A stretch of 64,000 nucleotides of DNA, taken from positions 2,046,001-2,110,000 of the forward strand of contig NZ_AP012541.1 in assembly GCF_000829035.1 (NCBI RefSeq), in the 5' to 3' direction. Positions 1-8,554 of this stretch are shown piece by piece. Position 1 is the stretch's first letter. Each line of letters begins with the position of its first letter. Source of the stretch: Lacticaseibacillus paracasei subsp. paracasei (GTDB lineage Bacteria; Bacillota; Bacilli; Lactobacillales; Lactobacillaceae). The notes under the pieces were generated by a model that saw nothing but the letters and a program-made list of their open reading frames with translations, had not been told where the DNA came from and made no database searches. Both the position numbers and the translations under genes were made by a program.

Positions 1-240
1 ACCAACATTGCGGGCATTGGCAACTCCTTGATTCGCTGAAAGTTGAACGAGCTTAATTCTGGCATCCTGGGTCATTAACTTCTGAACAACAGCCACCGTG
101 TCATCAGTTGATTGGTCGTCAACCACCCAGATTTCAAAGTCCTGAAATGTTTGTTGTCGTACAGATTGAATCGTGGCCGGAAGATAAGCGGCAGCGTTAT
201 ACGCTGGGACAATGACAGATACGCGCGGTGCACTTTTCAA
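1..240 (-). CDS. Family 2 glycosyltransferase, N-terminal part (cut by window edge)
   Basis: The first 80 codons of a GT-A fold glycosyltransferase. Residues 7-17 read VSVIVPAYNAA, followed by TIQSVRQQTF and the donor-binding pair in WVVDDQSTDDT, then NQGVANARN: the standard order of the family 2 nucleotide-sugar domain. The start is a TTG at 240 preceded by AAGGAG about ten bases upstream; no ATG is available there. It lies 84 bp downstream of the epimerase gene on the same strand and is probably cotranscribed, so a role in making a cell-surface glycan is likely. The acceptor-side half is outside the window, so the sugar and linkage cannot be told. Confidence 0.85.
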   Translation of the reverse strand, partial: MKSAPRVSVIVPAYNAAAYLPATIQSVRQQTFQDFEIWVVDDQSTDDTVAVVQKLMTQDARIKLVQLSANQGVANARNVG

Positions 241-324
241 AACGGGTTTTCTCCTTATTCAAAGCAAACAACGTCTGACACTAAAATTATCAGCCACCAT
301 TGTACCATATGGCCAATCAATCTA

Positions 325-1260
325 TCACTGCAATGACGCCACATACTTCGCCAACCCCTCAGCCAGCGGCGTATGCGGCATAAACTCGAACTGATCCAGC
401 TTGTCTACCTGAGCATACGAGTCACGGATATCGCCCAATCGGGGTTCTTGATAAGTCGCGTGCAGTGTTTTGCCAGTTAACTTTTCAAGCTCTTTAGCGA
501 CCTGATTTAACGAGGTTTGCTGGCCATTTGCAACATTAAACACGTCGTCTCGGGCACTCGGTGTTTCGAGCAAACCGCGAATGGCCCGCACAACATCGCC
601 TACATAGATAAAGTCACGTGTCTGCTCACCATCGCCGAAGAAGGTGAACGGCTTGTCGGCTTTTAACGCATCCATCATGATTGACAAAACGCCGCTGTAT
701 GGTGATTTCGGGTTTTGCTTTGGACCGTATACGTTGAAGAAGCGGGTGCAGACAACTGGCATGTTGTACAGCCGCCCATAGTTAAGAACTTCCCGTTCAG
801 TGGCAAATTTATCCACCGCATATTGTGTCAACGGTTTAACTGCCATGGTTTCCGCTTTAGGCAATGCTGGTGAATCGCCGTAAACGGCTGCAGAGCTCGA
901 AAAATACAGCTTTTTAAACCTGATTTGATGCGTACGCAAAGTTTCCAACATGCTAAGATTGGCCTCTTGATTCACCAAATGCGTTGCATACGGGCGCTCA
1001 ACGGAATCTGCCACACTGGCAATTGCCGCCAGCAAAACGATGTAGTCAAATTTACCGTCAATCAGCAAACGGGACATGAAATCATGGTCCGTGATGCTGT
1101 GTTCATAAAAAGTCACCCGATCAGAGTCTGGAATATTTTCCCGCAGACCCATTGATAAATCGTCGACGATGGTCACGGTGTTCTTCGGGTCGGTTAATAG
1201 CAGTTCGGTTAAATTGGACCCAATAAAGCCGGCTCCGCCAGTCACTAAGTAGTTGCTCAA
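325..1260 (-). CDS. NAD-dependent nucleotide-sugar epimerase/dehydratase (extended SDR)
   Basis: Predicted 311-aa extended short-chain dehydrogenase acting on a nucleotide sugar (UDP-glucose 4-epimerase/GalE-like family). The NAD-binding TGGAGFIG is at about residues 7-14, the active-site serines SSSAA near 121-125 and the catalytic YxxxK (YAVDK) near 147-151; FFNVYGP and a GEQTRDFIYV segment are typical of the family. The longest frame begins with an ATG at 1275, but a GGAGG lies inside that extension and sits eight bases before a TTG at 1260, so TTG is the likelier start. It precedes a family 2 glycosyltransferase on the same strand. The exact substrate cannot be assigned from sequence alone. 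Confidence 0.88.
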   Translation of the reverse strand: MSNYLVTGGAGFIGSNLTELLLTDPKNTVTIVDDLSMGLRENIPDSDRVTFYEHSITDHDFMSRLLIDGKFDYIVLLAAIASVADSVERPYATHLVNQEANLSMLETLRTHQIRFKKLYFSSSAAVYGDSPALPKAETMAVKPLTQYAVDKFATEREVLNYGRLYNMPVVCTRFFNVYGPKQNPKSPYSGVLSIMMDALKADKPFTFFGDGEQTRDFIYVGDVVRAIRGLLETPSARDDVFNVANGQQTSLNQVAKELEKLTGKTLHATYQEPRLGDIRDSYAQVDKLDQFEFMPHTPLAEGLAKYVASLQ

Positions 1261-1357
1261 AATAGTTTCCTCCATTATGGTGACTTCATTTTCTTCATTA
1301 TCGTATCACAGCTTCTGTCATGTCACTGCCACTTACTGAAAATGTTAGCAAAATGAT

Positions 1358-1383
1358 AAAAAGCGCCGCTGTCTAGCGCCGCT
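1358..1383 (-). terminator. Rho-independent terminator after the gln operon
   Basis: Read on the minus strand, two AGCGGCGCT blocks separated by AGAC fold into a nine-pair stem with one central G-G mismatch, followed directly by TTTTT. It lies just past the stop of the last permease gene and before the epimerase gene, so it should end the amino-acid transporter transcript. Confidence 0.8.
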
Positions 1384-1418
1384 CCTTTACTATGATATTT
1401 TTCTAAGCTACATGGATC

Positions 1419-2081
1419 CTAATTCGACTGCACGAGCCGCCGATCCAACCAACGACTTGCCAGTGACAAGGCATAGTTGACCACGAAGTACATCACTGCC
1501 AGCGCCACAAACATCGGGATCATATAGTTGATATTCTGCCCATAAATAATTTGCGCGTGGTAGGTTGCTTCTGGCAAGAGAATGATGGTGGCCAGCGAGG
1601 TGTCCTTGACCAGCGAGATAAACTGGCTGACGATTGGCGGAATCATTTTCTTCAAGGCTTGTGGCATGATGATATAGCGCATGGCTTGATAGAACGTGAG
1701 TCCATTGCTGCGAGCGGCTTCCATCTGGCCACGCGGCACCGCGTTAATGCCAGAACGGACGATTTCGGCGAGCATGGCCGATTCGAAAATGCTCATGGCG
1801 ATAATCGCCGCAGCGACAACATTCAAGCGAATGCCAATGTCAGGTAAGGCAAAATAAGTGAAGAACAAAATCAGCAGTAATGGCAGATTTCGAATCAAAT
1901 CAATCACAAAACCTACAATTGCTGAAAAATATTTAATTTTCACGTAACGTGCTAGGCCAAGAATCACGCCCAGAATAAAGCTAAAGAATATCGAGACAAT
2001 CGAAACTTCCAGTGTCACCCCTAGTCCTTGAAGCAGGTAACGCAGGTTAATCCATGAATACGCGTCAATAAAATTATGCAT
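1419..2081 (-). CDS. glnP: Amino-acid ABC transporter permease (GlnP-like)
   Basis: A 220-aa HisM/GlnP-type inner-membrane permease of a polar amino-acid importer. About five hydrophobic helices are visible. The conserved EAA loop (SNGLTFYQAMRYIIMPQALK, residues about 125-144), which contacts the ATPase, is intact. NLPLLLILFF marks the family's second helix region. It is the fourth gene of a unit whose order ATPase, binding protein, permease, permease matches the Bacillus glnQHMP operon. Glutamine or glutamate is the likely substrate by family, but specificity is not readable here. Confidence 0.87.
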   Translation of the reverse strand: MHNFIDAYSWINLRYLLQGLGVTLEVSIVSIFFSFILGVILGLARYVKIKYFSAIVGFVIDLIRNLPLLLILFFTYFALPDIGIRLNVVAAAIIAMSIFESAMLAEIVRSGINAVPRGQMEAARSNGLTFYQAMRYIIMPQALKKMIPPIVSQFISLVKDTSLATIILLPEATYHAQIIYGQNINYMIPMFVALAVMYFVVNYALSLASRWLDRRLVQSN

Positions 2082-2096
2082 AAGCCCTGCTCCTTT

Positions 2097-2741
2097 CTAG
2101 GCGGTGACCCATTTTTTCTCAAGATATCGCATCAGATAACTTAATGGCATCGTCAACACGAGGTAGAAAACCCCAACAATCAGATACGTATCAAAGGTGG
2201 AAAACGTCGTGGCGGCGATCAGTTTGCCTTGGTACATCAGGTCAAACCCAGCAACAAAAGCGAGGACAGAACTGTTCTTGACCAAGTTGATGAATTGATT
2301 GCCCAATGGCGGAATAACCATTTTAAAAGCTTGCGGGAAAATAATCTGGATCATCGCTTGATTGTACGTCATACCAATGCTACGAGCGCCTTCCATTTGC
2401 CCGCCTGGCACAGCTTCAATGCCGGCACGCACCGTTTCCGCGATGAATGCACTGGTATAAATCAGCAAACCAATCGTCCCAGCCGTAAAACCGTCAATTT
2501 TAACGATGAACTGCGGTACGATCACGTAAAAAGCCAATGTAATAACTAGCAGCGGGATATTCCGCACTATTTCAACGTAAATGCGCCCGATCACCCGCAA
2601 ACTCTTGAATGGCGAAATTTCTAGGAGTGCGAACAAGGTGCCAACGATTAAACTGCCAATCAAGGCGAGAATGCTGGAAGCCAGTGTGTAACCGACACCG
2701 GACATAAAGGTTCCCCAGTTATTGGTAAGAATTGACCACAT
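2097..2741 (-). CDS. glnM: Amino-acid ABC transporter permease (GlnM-like)
   Basis: A 214-aa permease paralogous to the next gene, with RNIPLLVITLAFYV and an intact EAA loop (SIGMTYNQAMIQIIFPQAFK). The open frame extends upstream to 2783 inside the binding-protein gene, but GGAGG followed eight bases later by an ATG at 2741 marks the real start. That leaves one base between the binding-protein stop (TAG) and this ATG, so translation is probably coupled. It should form a heterodimeric channel with the downstream permease. Confidence 0.88.
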   Translation of the reverse strand: MWSILTNNWGTFMSGVGYTLASSILALIGSLIVGTLFALLEISPFKSLRVIGRIYVEIVRNIPLLVITLAFYVIVPQFIVKIDGFTAGTIGLLIYTSAFIAETVRAGIEAVPGGQMEGARSIGMTYNQAMIQIIFPQAFKMVIPPLGNQFINLVKNSSVLAFVAGFDLMYQGKLIAATTFSTFDTYLIVGVFYLVLTMPLSYLMRYLEKKWVTA

Positions 2742-2742
2742 G

Positions 2743-3567
2743 CTATTCCACCTCCTTGAGACTGAAGCCTGGCACATCACCAAACCACTTCTTAATTAAC
2801 TTGGCATAGGTGCCGTTTTGCTTAAGTTGCTTAATCGCCTTATTGACAGCTTGCACAAATGGTTTTTGACCCTTGTTGATCGCAATCCCATAAGGCTCCT
2901 TCGTAAAGGTTCCGCCTGTGACGATATAATTTGGATCTTGTTCGGACATCCCATAAAGAATGCCGTTGTCAGTCGTGAGTGCATCGCCCTGCCCTGACTT
3001 CAGCGCAGTAAAAGCCTGCGCATAATCAGACAACTGCAAAACGGTGGTATCTGGCGCGGCTTTTTTAACGTTGTCAACGGAATTGGAGCCTTGCACCCCG
3101 ATGACTTTTGTCCCCTTCTTCAAGTCTTTGACGGACTTAATCGGGCTGCCTTTTTTAACCAAAATACTTTGGCCAGCGTTGAAGTAAACATCGGAAAAAT
3201 CCAAAATCTTTTGACGTTCTGGCGTAATTGTCATCGTTGCAATCACCGCATCGACGTTGCCGCCTTTGATCATCGGCACCCGAGTATCACTGGTGACCTG
3301 GACCAGTTGGGCCTTGCCTTTGCTACCAAGGATCTGCTTCGTGATTGCCTTAGCCATATCGACATCAAAACCTTCAATTTTACCGGTTTTGATATCCATC
3401 AGTCCAAACAAACGGGTGTCAGCTTTAACACCCCAGACAATCGTATTTGTCGTCTTGGCAGTTGTTAAAATATCGCGATCGGCGACACTTTTGCCGCAAC
3501 TACTTAGTGGCATCATTAACAACACTAAGAGCAACGGCAGGAGCATGCGTTTCCACAATTTTGCCAT
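2743..3567 (-). CDS. glnH: Amino-acid ABC transporter substrate-binding lipoprotein
   Basis: A 274-aa solute-binding protein of the SBP_bac_3 (glutamine/glutamate) family. The N terminus is a lipoprotein signal ending in the lipobox LSSC (Cys24), so the mature protein is lipid-anchored outside the membrane. GFDVDMAKAI and MTITPERQKILDFSDVYF are family signatures of the amino-acid-binding lobes, and the size is normal. It is the second gene of the operon, 127 bp after the ATPase gene and one base before the first permease. That gap is larger than the others and may hold a processing or secondary signal. Confidence 0.92.
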   Translation of the reverse strand: MAKLWKRMLLPLLLVLLMMPLSSCGKSVADRDILTTAKTTNTIVWGVKADTRLFGLMDIKTGKIEGFDVDMAKAITKQILGSKGKAQLVQVTSDTRVPMIKGGNVDAVIATMTITPERQKILDFSDVYFNAGQSILVKKGSPIKSVKDLKKGTKVIGVQGSNSVDNVKKAAPDTTVLQLSDYAQAFTALKSGQGDALTTDNGILYGMSEQDPNYIVTGGTFTKEPYGIAINKGQKPFVQAVNKAIKQLKQNGTYAKLIKKWFGDVPGFSLKEVE

Positions 3568-3694
3568 TCAACTTCCTCCTCTTTAAACGCGATCGCTGGC
3601 GTAGAAATCTGCGCATAAGGATCTTGATCATGGTGGCCAAGGCCATCACTTCCAAGGCCGTTTACGCGCCATTTTCACCGCCCAGCTCACGCCC

Positions 3695-4432
3695 TTAGTG
3701 GTTAATAATTTTACTGAGAAATTCCTTGGCCCGTGGTTCTTGAGGATCATCAAAGAATTGATCGACATTGGCCGAGTCAACCAGAATCTGGCCGTCATCC
3801 ATAAAGACAATCCGATTACCGACGTGACGAGCAAAGCCCATTTCGTGAGTGACAACCACCATGGTCATGCCCTGTTCGGCAATTTTCTGCATCACATCCA
3901 GCACATCGCCGATCATTTCCGGATCCAGTGCACTGGTCGGTTCGTCAAACAAAATAGCTTTAGGTTTCATCGCCAAACTGCGGGCGATAGCTACCCGCTG
4001 TTGCTGTCCACCAGAAAGCTCACCTGGGAAACTGTCGGCTTTATTTTCGAGGCCAACCATTTTCAACAGATCATGCGCTTCCTGCTCAACTTCTTGCTTA
4101 TTTCGTTTCAGAACCAAATCTGGTCCTAAGGTCACGTTTTGCAACACATTCTTATTGGCATACAGGTTAAAATGCTGGAAAACCATACCCACATTTTTGC
4201 GAATGCGGTTCATATCGGTTTTCTTGTCAGCTAGGTCAAAATCATTCACGATTAGTTGTCCAGATGTGATCCGCTCCAGCCCATTGATGCAACGAAGTAA
4301 GGTACTTTTGCCGGATCCAGACGGCCCAATGATGGTGACAACTTCACCACGATCAACTGTGAGATTGATATTCTTTAAAGCATGAAATTTACCAAAGTAC
4401 TTATTAACGTCATGAAATTCGATCATTGACAT
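3695..4432 (-). CDS. glnQ: Amino-acid ABC transporter ATP-binding protein
   Basis: A 245-aa ATPase of the GlnQ/HisP class that energises the amino-acid importer. Walker A GPSGSGKST is at about residues 36-44, the signature LSGGQQQR near 143, Walker B ILFDEPTSALDPE near 163 and the switch histidine in VVTHEMGFA. The frame opens at 4456, but AGGAGG nine bases before the ATG at 4432 fixes the start at MSMIEF. First gene of the operon, with a good promoter 40 bp upstream. Confidence 0.93.
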   Translation of the reverse strand: MSMIEFHDVNKYFGKFHALKNINLTVDRGEVVTIIGPSGSGKSTLLRCINGLERITSGQLIVNDFDLADKKTDMNRIRKNVGMVFQHFNLYANKNVLQNVTLGPDLVLKRNKQEVEQEAHDLLKMVGLENKADSFPGELSGGQQQRVAIARSLAMKPKAILFDEPTSALDPEMIGDVLDVMQKIAEQGMTMVVVTHEMGFARHVGNRIVFMDDGQILVDSANVDQFFDDPQEPRAKEFLSKIINH

Positions 4433-4471
4433 GTTCGAGGACCTCCTTGGGTTCACTGATGCTTATCATGG

Positions 4472-4500
4472 ATTTTACAGAGAAACTTAATAATGCGCAA
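4472..4500 (-). promoter_or_regulatory. Promoter of the gln operon
   Basis: On the minus strand TTGCGC and TAAAAT are separated by 17 bases, a close match to a housekeeping sigma-A promoter, ending about 40 bp before the glnQ ATG. The rest of the ~350-bp gap up to the insertion sequence (about 4501-4786) shows no convincing gene. Confidence 0.65.
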
Positions 4501-4794
4501 ATATTTCTTATTCATTATGACAACCTTTTTGCTTTGAAGAGCTTCTCATCGCCTTTATTTGGGACTTCTGAGCGTTCTATGAAGTTTTAAAAGGTCTTGT
4601 GATCACTGGTATCTAAAACCGCTCAGACGTCAGTAGCTACCCTTCTATGACAAATGAATCAGTCCTAAAACGTTATGATTGCCTTGCTACCATTCAAAAG
4701 GACAGTTATCTTGATTGCCTGCCGCTGGTTAATCACCTAACTCACACTCAAAAAAATCAGGCCAACGTCACTTTTGCGTTTCTAGAAAAGTAAC

Positions 4795-4851
4795 GGGTCT
4801 ACACTTTCTGGTGTTGAGAAATAATCAACACTGAACGTGTAGGCCCTTTTT
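4795..4851 (+). terminator. Terminator-like hairpin formed by the ISL3 left end
   Basis: The left inverted repeat pairs with a downstream copy: GTCTACAC with GTGTAGGC around an inner GTGTTGA/TCAACAC stem, followed by CCTTTTT. Read on the plus strand this is a plausible rho-independent terminator 83 bp before the transposase start, which would block transcription entering the element from outside. Confidence 0.6.
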
Positions 4852-4933
4852 GGATAACGCAAAAAGACACCTACTCAGTGTCCATGCTATGCTTGTTAGC
4901 GTCGAAACCAAAAGCAAGCGAGGTTATGAGTAA

Positions 4934-6178
4934 ATGTCCCAATACGATCCTACACTGTCCGTCCTTGGAATACCAGACCATAATATCAAAGTTGCCTTTG
5001 TTCGTCATGAATATCGCGGCAACGGGGTACGTCGCCGCCAGTATCATGTGATTGATGCCGAGCTGACTTACCGGTTAACCCGGTGCCCACTGTGTGGCTT
5101 TGAGGCCTTGCACCCTAACGGGTTTTATACGGCCCACGTGCGCGTCCTCAATGGGGTTGAAATGCCGACAGTCATTGACTTGCACAAGCAACGATGGCGC
5201 TGTCATAACTGTTACCACACAGTCAGTGCCAAGACGCCACTCGTGCAACCCAACCACACGATCGCCACTCACATGACAGAGCGAATCATGAAGTTAGCGC
5301 ATGAACGGTTGCCAGTCAAAACCATCGCCCGTATTATCGGAATCTCAGCTTCCTCGGTTCAACGGATCATTGACCAAAATCTCAAACTCCGACCGGCTCG
5401 CCGGCTGCCCACGCGACTCTGCTTTGATGAGTTCCTTTCCACTCATGGCATGATGTCGTTTATCTGTCTTGATGCCGATTCACATCGTCTGATTGCCTTG
5501 CTTGGTGACCGATTCAACCGCACGATTAAAAACTTCTTCATCGCTCATTATTCACTCGCTGAACGCACTCGGGTCCAGACGGTCACCATGGACATGAATG
5601 CAGCTTATCAGACGATTATTCATGAGGTTTTCCCCAAGGCCCAAGTCGTCATTGATCGGTTCTATATCATTCAACTTGCGGCTCGTGCCCTTGATCAGGT
5701 ACGCGTCCAAGCGCTCAAACAGCTTGATGACAAACACAGCCGTCCTTATAAGATCATGAAGACAAACTGGCGGCTTTTTCATCAAACTGCGCCTGACGCT
5801 AAACACAAACAGTTCCTGTTTGGTTTGAATGAATACGTCACGCAACAGGAGGCCATCGATATCGCACTTGATACTGAGCCCAAGCTCAAGCAAACCTACG
5901 AGACCTACTTAGCGCTTCATGATGCCTTGATGGTGAAGAAACATCCCACGGAACTGGCAAACCTGTTAGCTACTTACGAGCCAAACGGTACGGCAATGGA
6001 CATGACGATCGCGACGCTTAAGCGACACAAAGTCGCTGTTCTCGCCGCTGTCACCAGCCCTTATTCCAACGGTCCGATCGAAGGGGTTAACCGCCTCATC
6101 AAGTCACTCAAACGATCCTGTTTTGGCTTCAAGAATCAGCTGAACTTCTTCAAACGAATCTACCAAATCACGGCATAA
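4934..6178 (+). CDS. ISL3-family transposase
   Basis: A 414-aa DDE transposase of normal ISL3 length. The N-terminal third carries a zinc-finger-like set (CPLCGF near residue 54, then CHNCYH near residue 94), followed by a helix-turn-helix (VKTIARIIGISASSVQRIID). The catalytic core shows TMDMNAAY, VVIDRF and NGPIEGVNRLIK, where the three acidic residues are expected. The position after the second acidic residue is RFY where the second copy and the family usually have RFH; whether this affects activity is unknown. Start chosen at the ATG following GAGG at ten bases. Confidence 0.93.
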   Translation: MSQYDPTLSVLGIPDHNIKVAFVRHEYRGNGVRRRQYHVIDAELTYRLTRCPLCGFEALHPNGFYTAHVRVLNGVEMPTVIDLHKQRWRCHNCYHTVSAKTPLVQPNHTIATHMTERIMKLAHERLPVKTIARIIGISASSVQRIIDQNLKLRPARRLPTRLCFDEFLSTHGMMSFICLDADSHRLIALLGDRFNRTIKNFFIAHYSLAERTRVQTVTMDMNAAYQTIIHEVFPKAQVVIDRFYIIQLAARALDQVRVQALKQLDDKHSRPYKIMKTNWRLFHQTAPDAKHKQFLFGLNEYVTQQEAIDIALDTEPKLKQTYETYLALHDALMVKKHPTELANLLATYEPNGTAMDMTIATLKRHKVAVLAAVTSPYSNGPIEGVNRLIKSLKRSCFGFKNQLNFFKRIYQITA

Positions 6179-6318
6179 CATGACAAAGACGGCTCCCCAA
6201 ATGGAGAACCGCCTCAAATGATAAATTTATTCTTCAACACCAGTTGACGTAGAGCCAAAGTAACGTCGTCCTGACTGTAGCCTTTTTTCAATTGATGGCA
6301 CAACTATTTCATAACAGT

Positions 6319-7305
6319 TTATTCATCGTGGCGATGCCGTCTGCTTTCGCGAGTCGGCAAGGGCTTGGATGCAGCCTGCGAGGTTGACGGGGCTGGCTCA
6401 TTGGTCATCTTAGCAGTTTCGCGTTGGCTTTCGCGCGTTGTGTGTCGTGAGTCCAAAGGCTCCGCCTCATGCTCAGGCTGCCGATCACCAGTAGTTGCCT
6501 TGTCCTGATACGCCAACTGCACGGTTAAACTGTAAGGTTGCGCTTCCTTGCGTAAGCCGCTTCGACCCAGCAGCTTCTGTTCACCACCGATCAAAAAGAC
6601 ATTCGCAACCACAAGATGATAGTCACGCTGCGCCGCTTCGACCGGCAACAAACCGACCCGATCAACGGTGGCCAGTGGCTTGGCCATTAAGGCATTCAAG
6701 CCGCCCGTGATGACAAGCTTACTGTCTAGGTGCTGTAGATCAAAGAATGGCAACGGGAACGGTGCGCCAATCGCCAGAACCGGTTGTTGCGTCTCCTGTG
6801 CCACACGACCAACGGCTTTGTCATCTAGTCCTTGATAATTCAAACTCAGCACACCTTGTTTAACGAGGCTATCGACAAGCGTATCCAAATTGGCTTGCTG
6901 TTCCTCCGTCATGGTGACATCGGCCGTCAGCAATTGATCTTGTGAAAAAACGCCTTGAGCCGGTGCTGCACCCAATTGTGTGCGCAATTCATTTTCGACA
7001 GCGGTTTTTTTGGCAGCGTTACTGCCAAGCCATTTTTCAACCTTGGGTGAAATGTCAAACTTCGTTGTCTTATTTGTAAAATAATATAAGAAGTTCAAGC
7101 CAATAAAATACAAAAAGACAACAAATGCAAGCATAAACAGTGCGCCGCGAATGCGAAAGTCCGGATAGCGCAGGTTTTGAATCGCCACATATAGTAAATA
7201 GAAGTTGGCAATGAGTGCCACCCACGTGAAGGCTTTCCCCTTGGGTTTGTCGGCAACGTTAAAATAGCCCAACACGCGGTTGATAATATCAATAACAGTT
7301 AACAT
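6319..7305 (-). CDS. Membrane-anchored protein of unknown function (DUF6681-like)
   Basis: A 328-aa protein with two hydrophobic helices near the N terminus (about residues 27-43 and 53-77), then a long soluble part and a charged Ser/Thr/Arg/His-rich tail (THTRESQRE to SRRHRHDE). I think it corresponds to a lactobacillus-restricted family listed as DUF6681, but this is from memory. No enzymatic motif is visible. It follows the Ser/Gln-rich membrane gene by 20 bp with GGAAAGGATGAG before its ATG, so the two form one operon. The pair may act at the cell envelope; this is inference from topology only. Confidence 0.7.
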   Translation of the reverse strand: MLTVIDIINRVLGYFNVADKPKGKAFTWVALIANFYLLYVAIQNLRYPDFRIRGALFMLAFVVFLYFIGLNFLYYFTNKTTKFDISPKVEKWLGSNAAKKTAVENELRTQLGAAPAQGVFSQDQLLTADVTMTEEQQANLDTLVDSLVKQGVLSLNYQGLDDKAVGRVAQETQQPVLAIGAPFPLPFFDLQHLDSKLVITGGLNALMAKPLATVDRVGLLPVEAAQRDYHLVVANVFLIGGEQKLLGRSGLRKEAQPYSLTVQLAYQDKATTGDRQPEHEAEPLDSRHTTRESQRETAKMTNEPAPSTSQAASKPLPTRESRRHRHDE

Positions 7306-7325
7306 GATCTCATCCTTTCCGCGAG

Positions 7326-7766
7326 TTACTGACCGCCAGAGCCGGTTGTGTCTGTTTCTTGTCCATTTTGATTATTATTCTGCTGACTAGGTGTTGTTGA
7401 GCTTGTTGAGGCAGAAGCAGACGGGGTTGACGTTGTGTCTGAGCTGCTTGGTTCCTGAGTTGAAGCAGCCGAACTCACGGTGCTGTTATCATCATTTTGA
7501 TCTTGATTGCTGGTTTCAGCCTGCGATTGGCTAGCCTCTGGTTGCCGCGACGCCGAAGCTTGACTCGGTGCAACATGTGACGACGCGGACTGACCAGCGC
7601 GCGAGGCAGATTCTGATTTTATTTTTGATACCAATTCACTTTGCTCAGTCGCCGATTTTGGTTGGTTCACCGGATTGATCGTGTTCACAATGTTATATGC
7701 ACTAATCAAAACAATGAGTGACACAATCGCAGTCGGTGGTAATAATGGCGGGGTACGATAAGCCAT
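7326..7766 (-). CDS. Small membrane protein with Ser/Gln/Thr-rich tail
   Basis: A 146-aa protein: short N terminus, one hydrophobic helix (TAIVSLIVLISAYNIVNTI, about residues 11-29), then ~110 residues of low-complexity Ser, Ala, Gln, Thr, Asn and Asp ending in TDTTGSGGQ. The tail is probably outside the cell and disordered. The frame extends upstream, but AAAGGAG eight bases before the ATG at 7766 sets the start. No known domain. It is the first gene of a two-gene unit with the DUF6681-like gene. Confidence 0.7.
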   Translation of the reverse strand: MAYRTPPLLPPTAIVSLIVLISAYNIVNTINPVNQPKSATEQSELVSKIKSESASRAGQSASSHVAPSQASASRQPEASQSQAETSNQDQNDDNSTVSSAASTQEPSSSDTTSTPSASASTSSTTPSQQNNNQNGQETDTTGSGGQ

Positions 7767-7799
7767 GAAGCCAGCTCCTTTCATCCATCGTTTAATTGT

Positions 7800-8015
7800 A
7801 CCTCAATAACTAGATGATACCATTTAAGTTCTTGCTAAGATGACAAGTTTGCCATTTCCGGAGTCTTTAAATGGTGGTCATGTCTGCCCTGATAACACGC
7901 TCCCATTCAAAGATGGAAGAAGCCGACAACGTACACCTAAACGTCTTCCACCTCAACTCATTCGGGGCGCATTCCGCTGACGCCCTGTCTTCAAAGCGCT
8001 GCCGCCTGCGTTCAT
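7800..8015 (+). other. Intergenic segment with several short inverted repeats
   Basis: Between the start of the Ser/Gln-rich gene and the Fur-gene terminator I see no open frame. Locally GC-rich inverted pairs occur (CCATTT/AAATGG at about 7852-7873, GGAAGA/TCTTCC at about 7915-7949, GGGGCG/CGCCC at about 7964-7985). It could be a degenerate relative of the branched palindromes elsewhere in the window, but I could not align it with them. Confidence 0.3.
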
Positions 8016-8047
8016 AAAAAAAGCACATACATCAACATGTACATGCT
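8016..8047 (-). terminator. Terminator of the Fur-family gene
   Basis: On the minus strand AGCATGTACAT and ATGTATGTGCT pair over eleven positions (two G-U) around a GTTG loop, followed by seven T. It starts 10 bp past the stop codon of the regulator gene. Confidence 0.85.
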
Positions 8048-8057
8048 CGCCTGTCGC

Positions 8058-8504
8058 TTAGGCATTTTTAAGGCGGTCTGCGTGTTGCTGGCATTCCGCA
8101 CACAGCCCATAAAGTTCAAAATTATGACTTTGAATTTTTGCACCCGGCACTTGTTTCTCGAAGTAATTGAGTGGACACATTTTCAACTCGATCACTTTCC
8201 CGCAATTTGTACAAATAAAGTGGTGGTGATGCGGATGCTGGAAATCACACTGTAATTTCACAACAATCTGATCATCTTGCATCCGGCTTTCAACAATGCC
8301 CATCTCAATAAATGATTTGACATTTCGATAAATAGTATCGTGAGAGACTCCCGGAAATTGGGTACGCATATAACGATCCAGTATCGTCACCGCCGTGTAG
8401 CGATGCTGATTCCTGCCGAGATAATCAACCATCGATTCACGCTGCTTGGTCACGCGATAACCGTGCTGTTTCAATTCTTCTAATGCAATCGTTGTGTTAT
8501 CCAT
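8058..8504 (-). CDS. Fur-family metalloregulator, probably zinc-responsive Zur
   Basis: A 148-aa Fur-family repressor. A winged helix occupies residues 1-85, with SHDTIYRNVKSF as the recognition region. It is followed by a His-rich metal site (HPHHHHF, residues 90-96) and two structural-zinc pairs, CTNC (98-101) and CAEC (135-138). GGAG stands six bases before the ATG. Fur, PerR and Zur are hard to separate by protein sequence. The operator in its own promoter matches the Bacillus Zur box at all but one defined position, so Zur is preferred and autoregulation likely. It is divergent from the 37-aa basic protein gene. Confidence 0.85.
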   Translation of the reverse strand: MDNTTIALEELKQHGYRVTKQRESMVDYLGRNQHRYTAVTILDRYMRTQFPGVSHDTIYRNVKSFIEMGIVESRMQDDQIVVKLQCDFQHPHHHHFICTNCGKVIELKMCPLNYFEKQVPGAKIQSHNFELYGLCAECQQHADRLKNA

Positions 8505-8554
8505 GCGAACTCCTTTAGCTTGACACTTTGATTAATGGCGTGTAGACTATTAAA

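Larger units (their letters stand above)
4795..6256 (+). mobile_element. ISL3-family insertion sequence, copy 1 (intact, with target duplication)
   Basis: About 1.46 kb bounded by imperfect ~30-bp inverted repeats: the left end starts GGGTCTACACTTTCTGGTGT and the right end, read inwards, starts GGCTCTACGTCAACTGGTGT. The 8-bp sequence AAAGTAAC occurs immediately outside both ends (4787-4794 and 6257-6264), the duplication length known for ISL3. One full-length transposase frame is inside. The perfect duplication and open frame suggest a fairly recent insertion into intergenic DNA between the gln operon promoter and a membrane-protein operon. A second, decayed copy lies at 38851-40269. Confidence 0.93.

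Noticed and set aside
8058..8504. PerR (peroxide sensor) identity of the Fur-family gene
   Set aside because: Cannot be excluded from the protein alone, but the operator resembles a Zur box rather than a Per box, so Zur was preferred.
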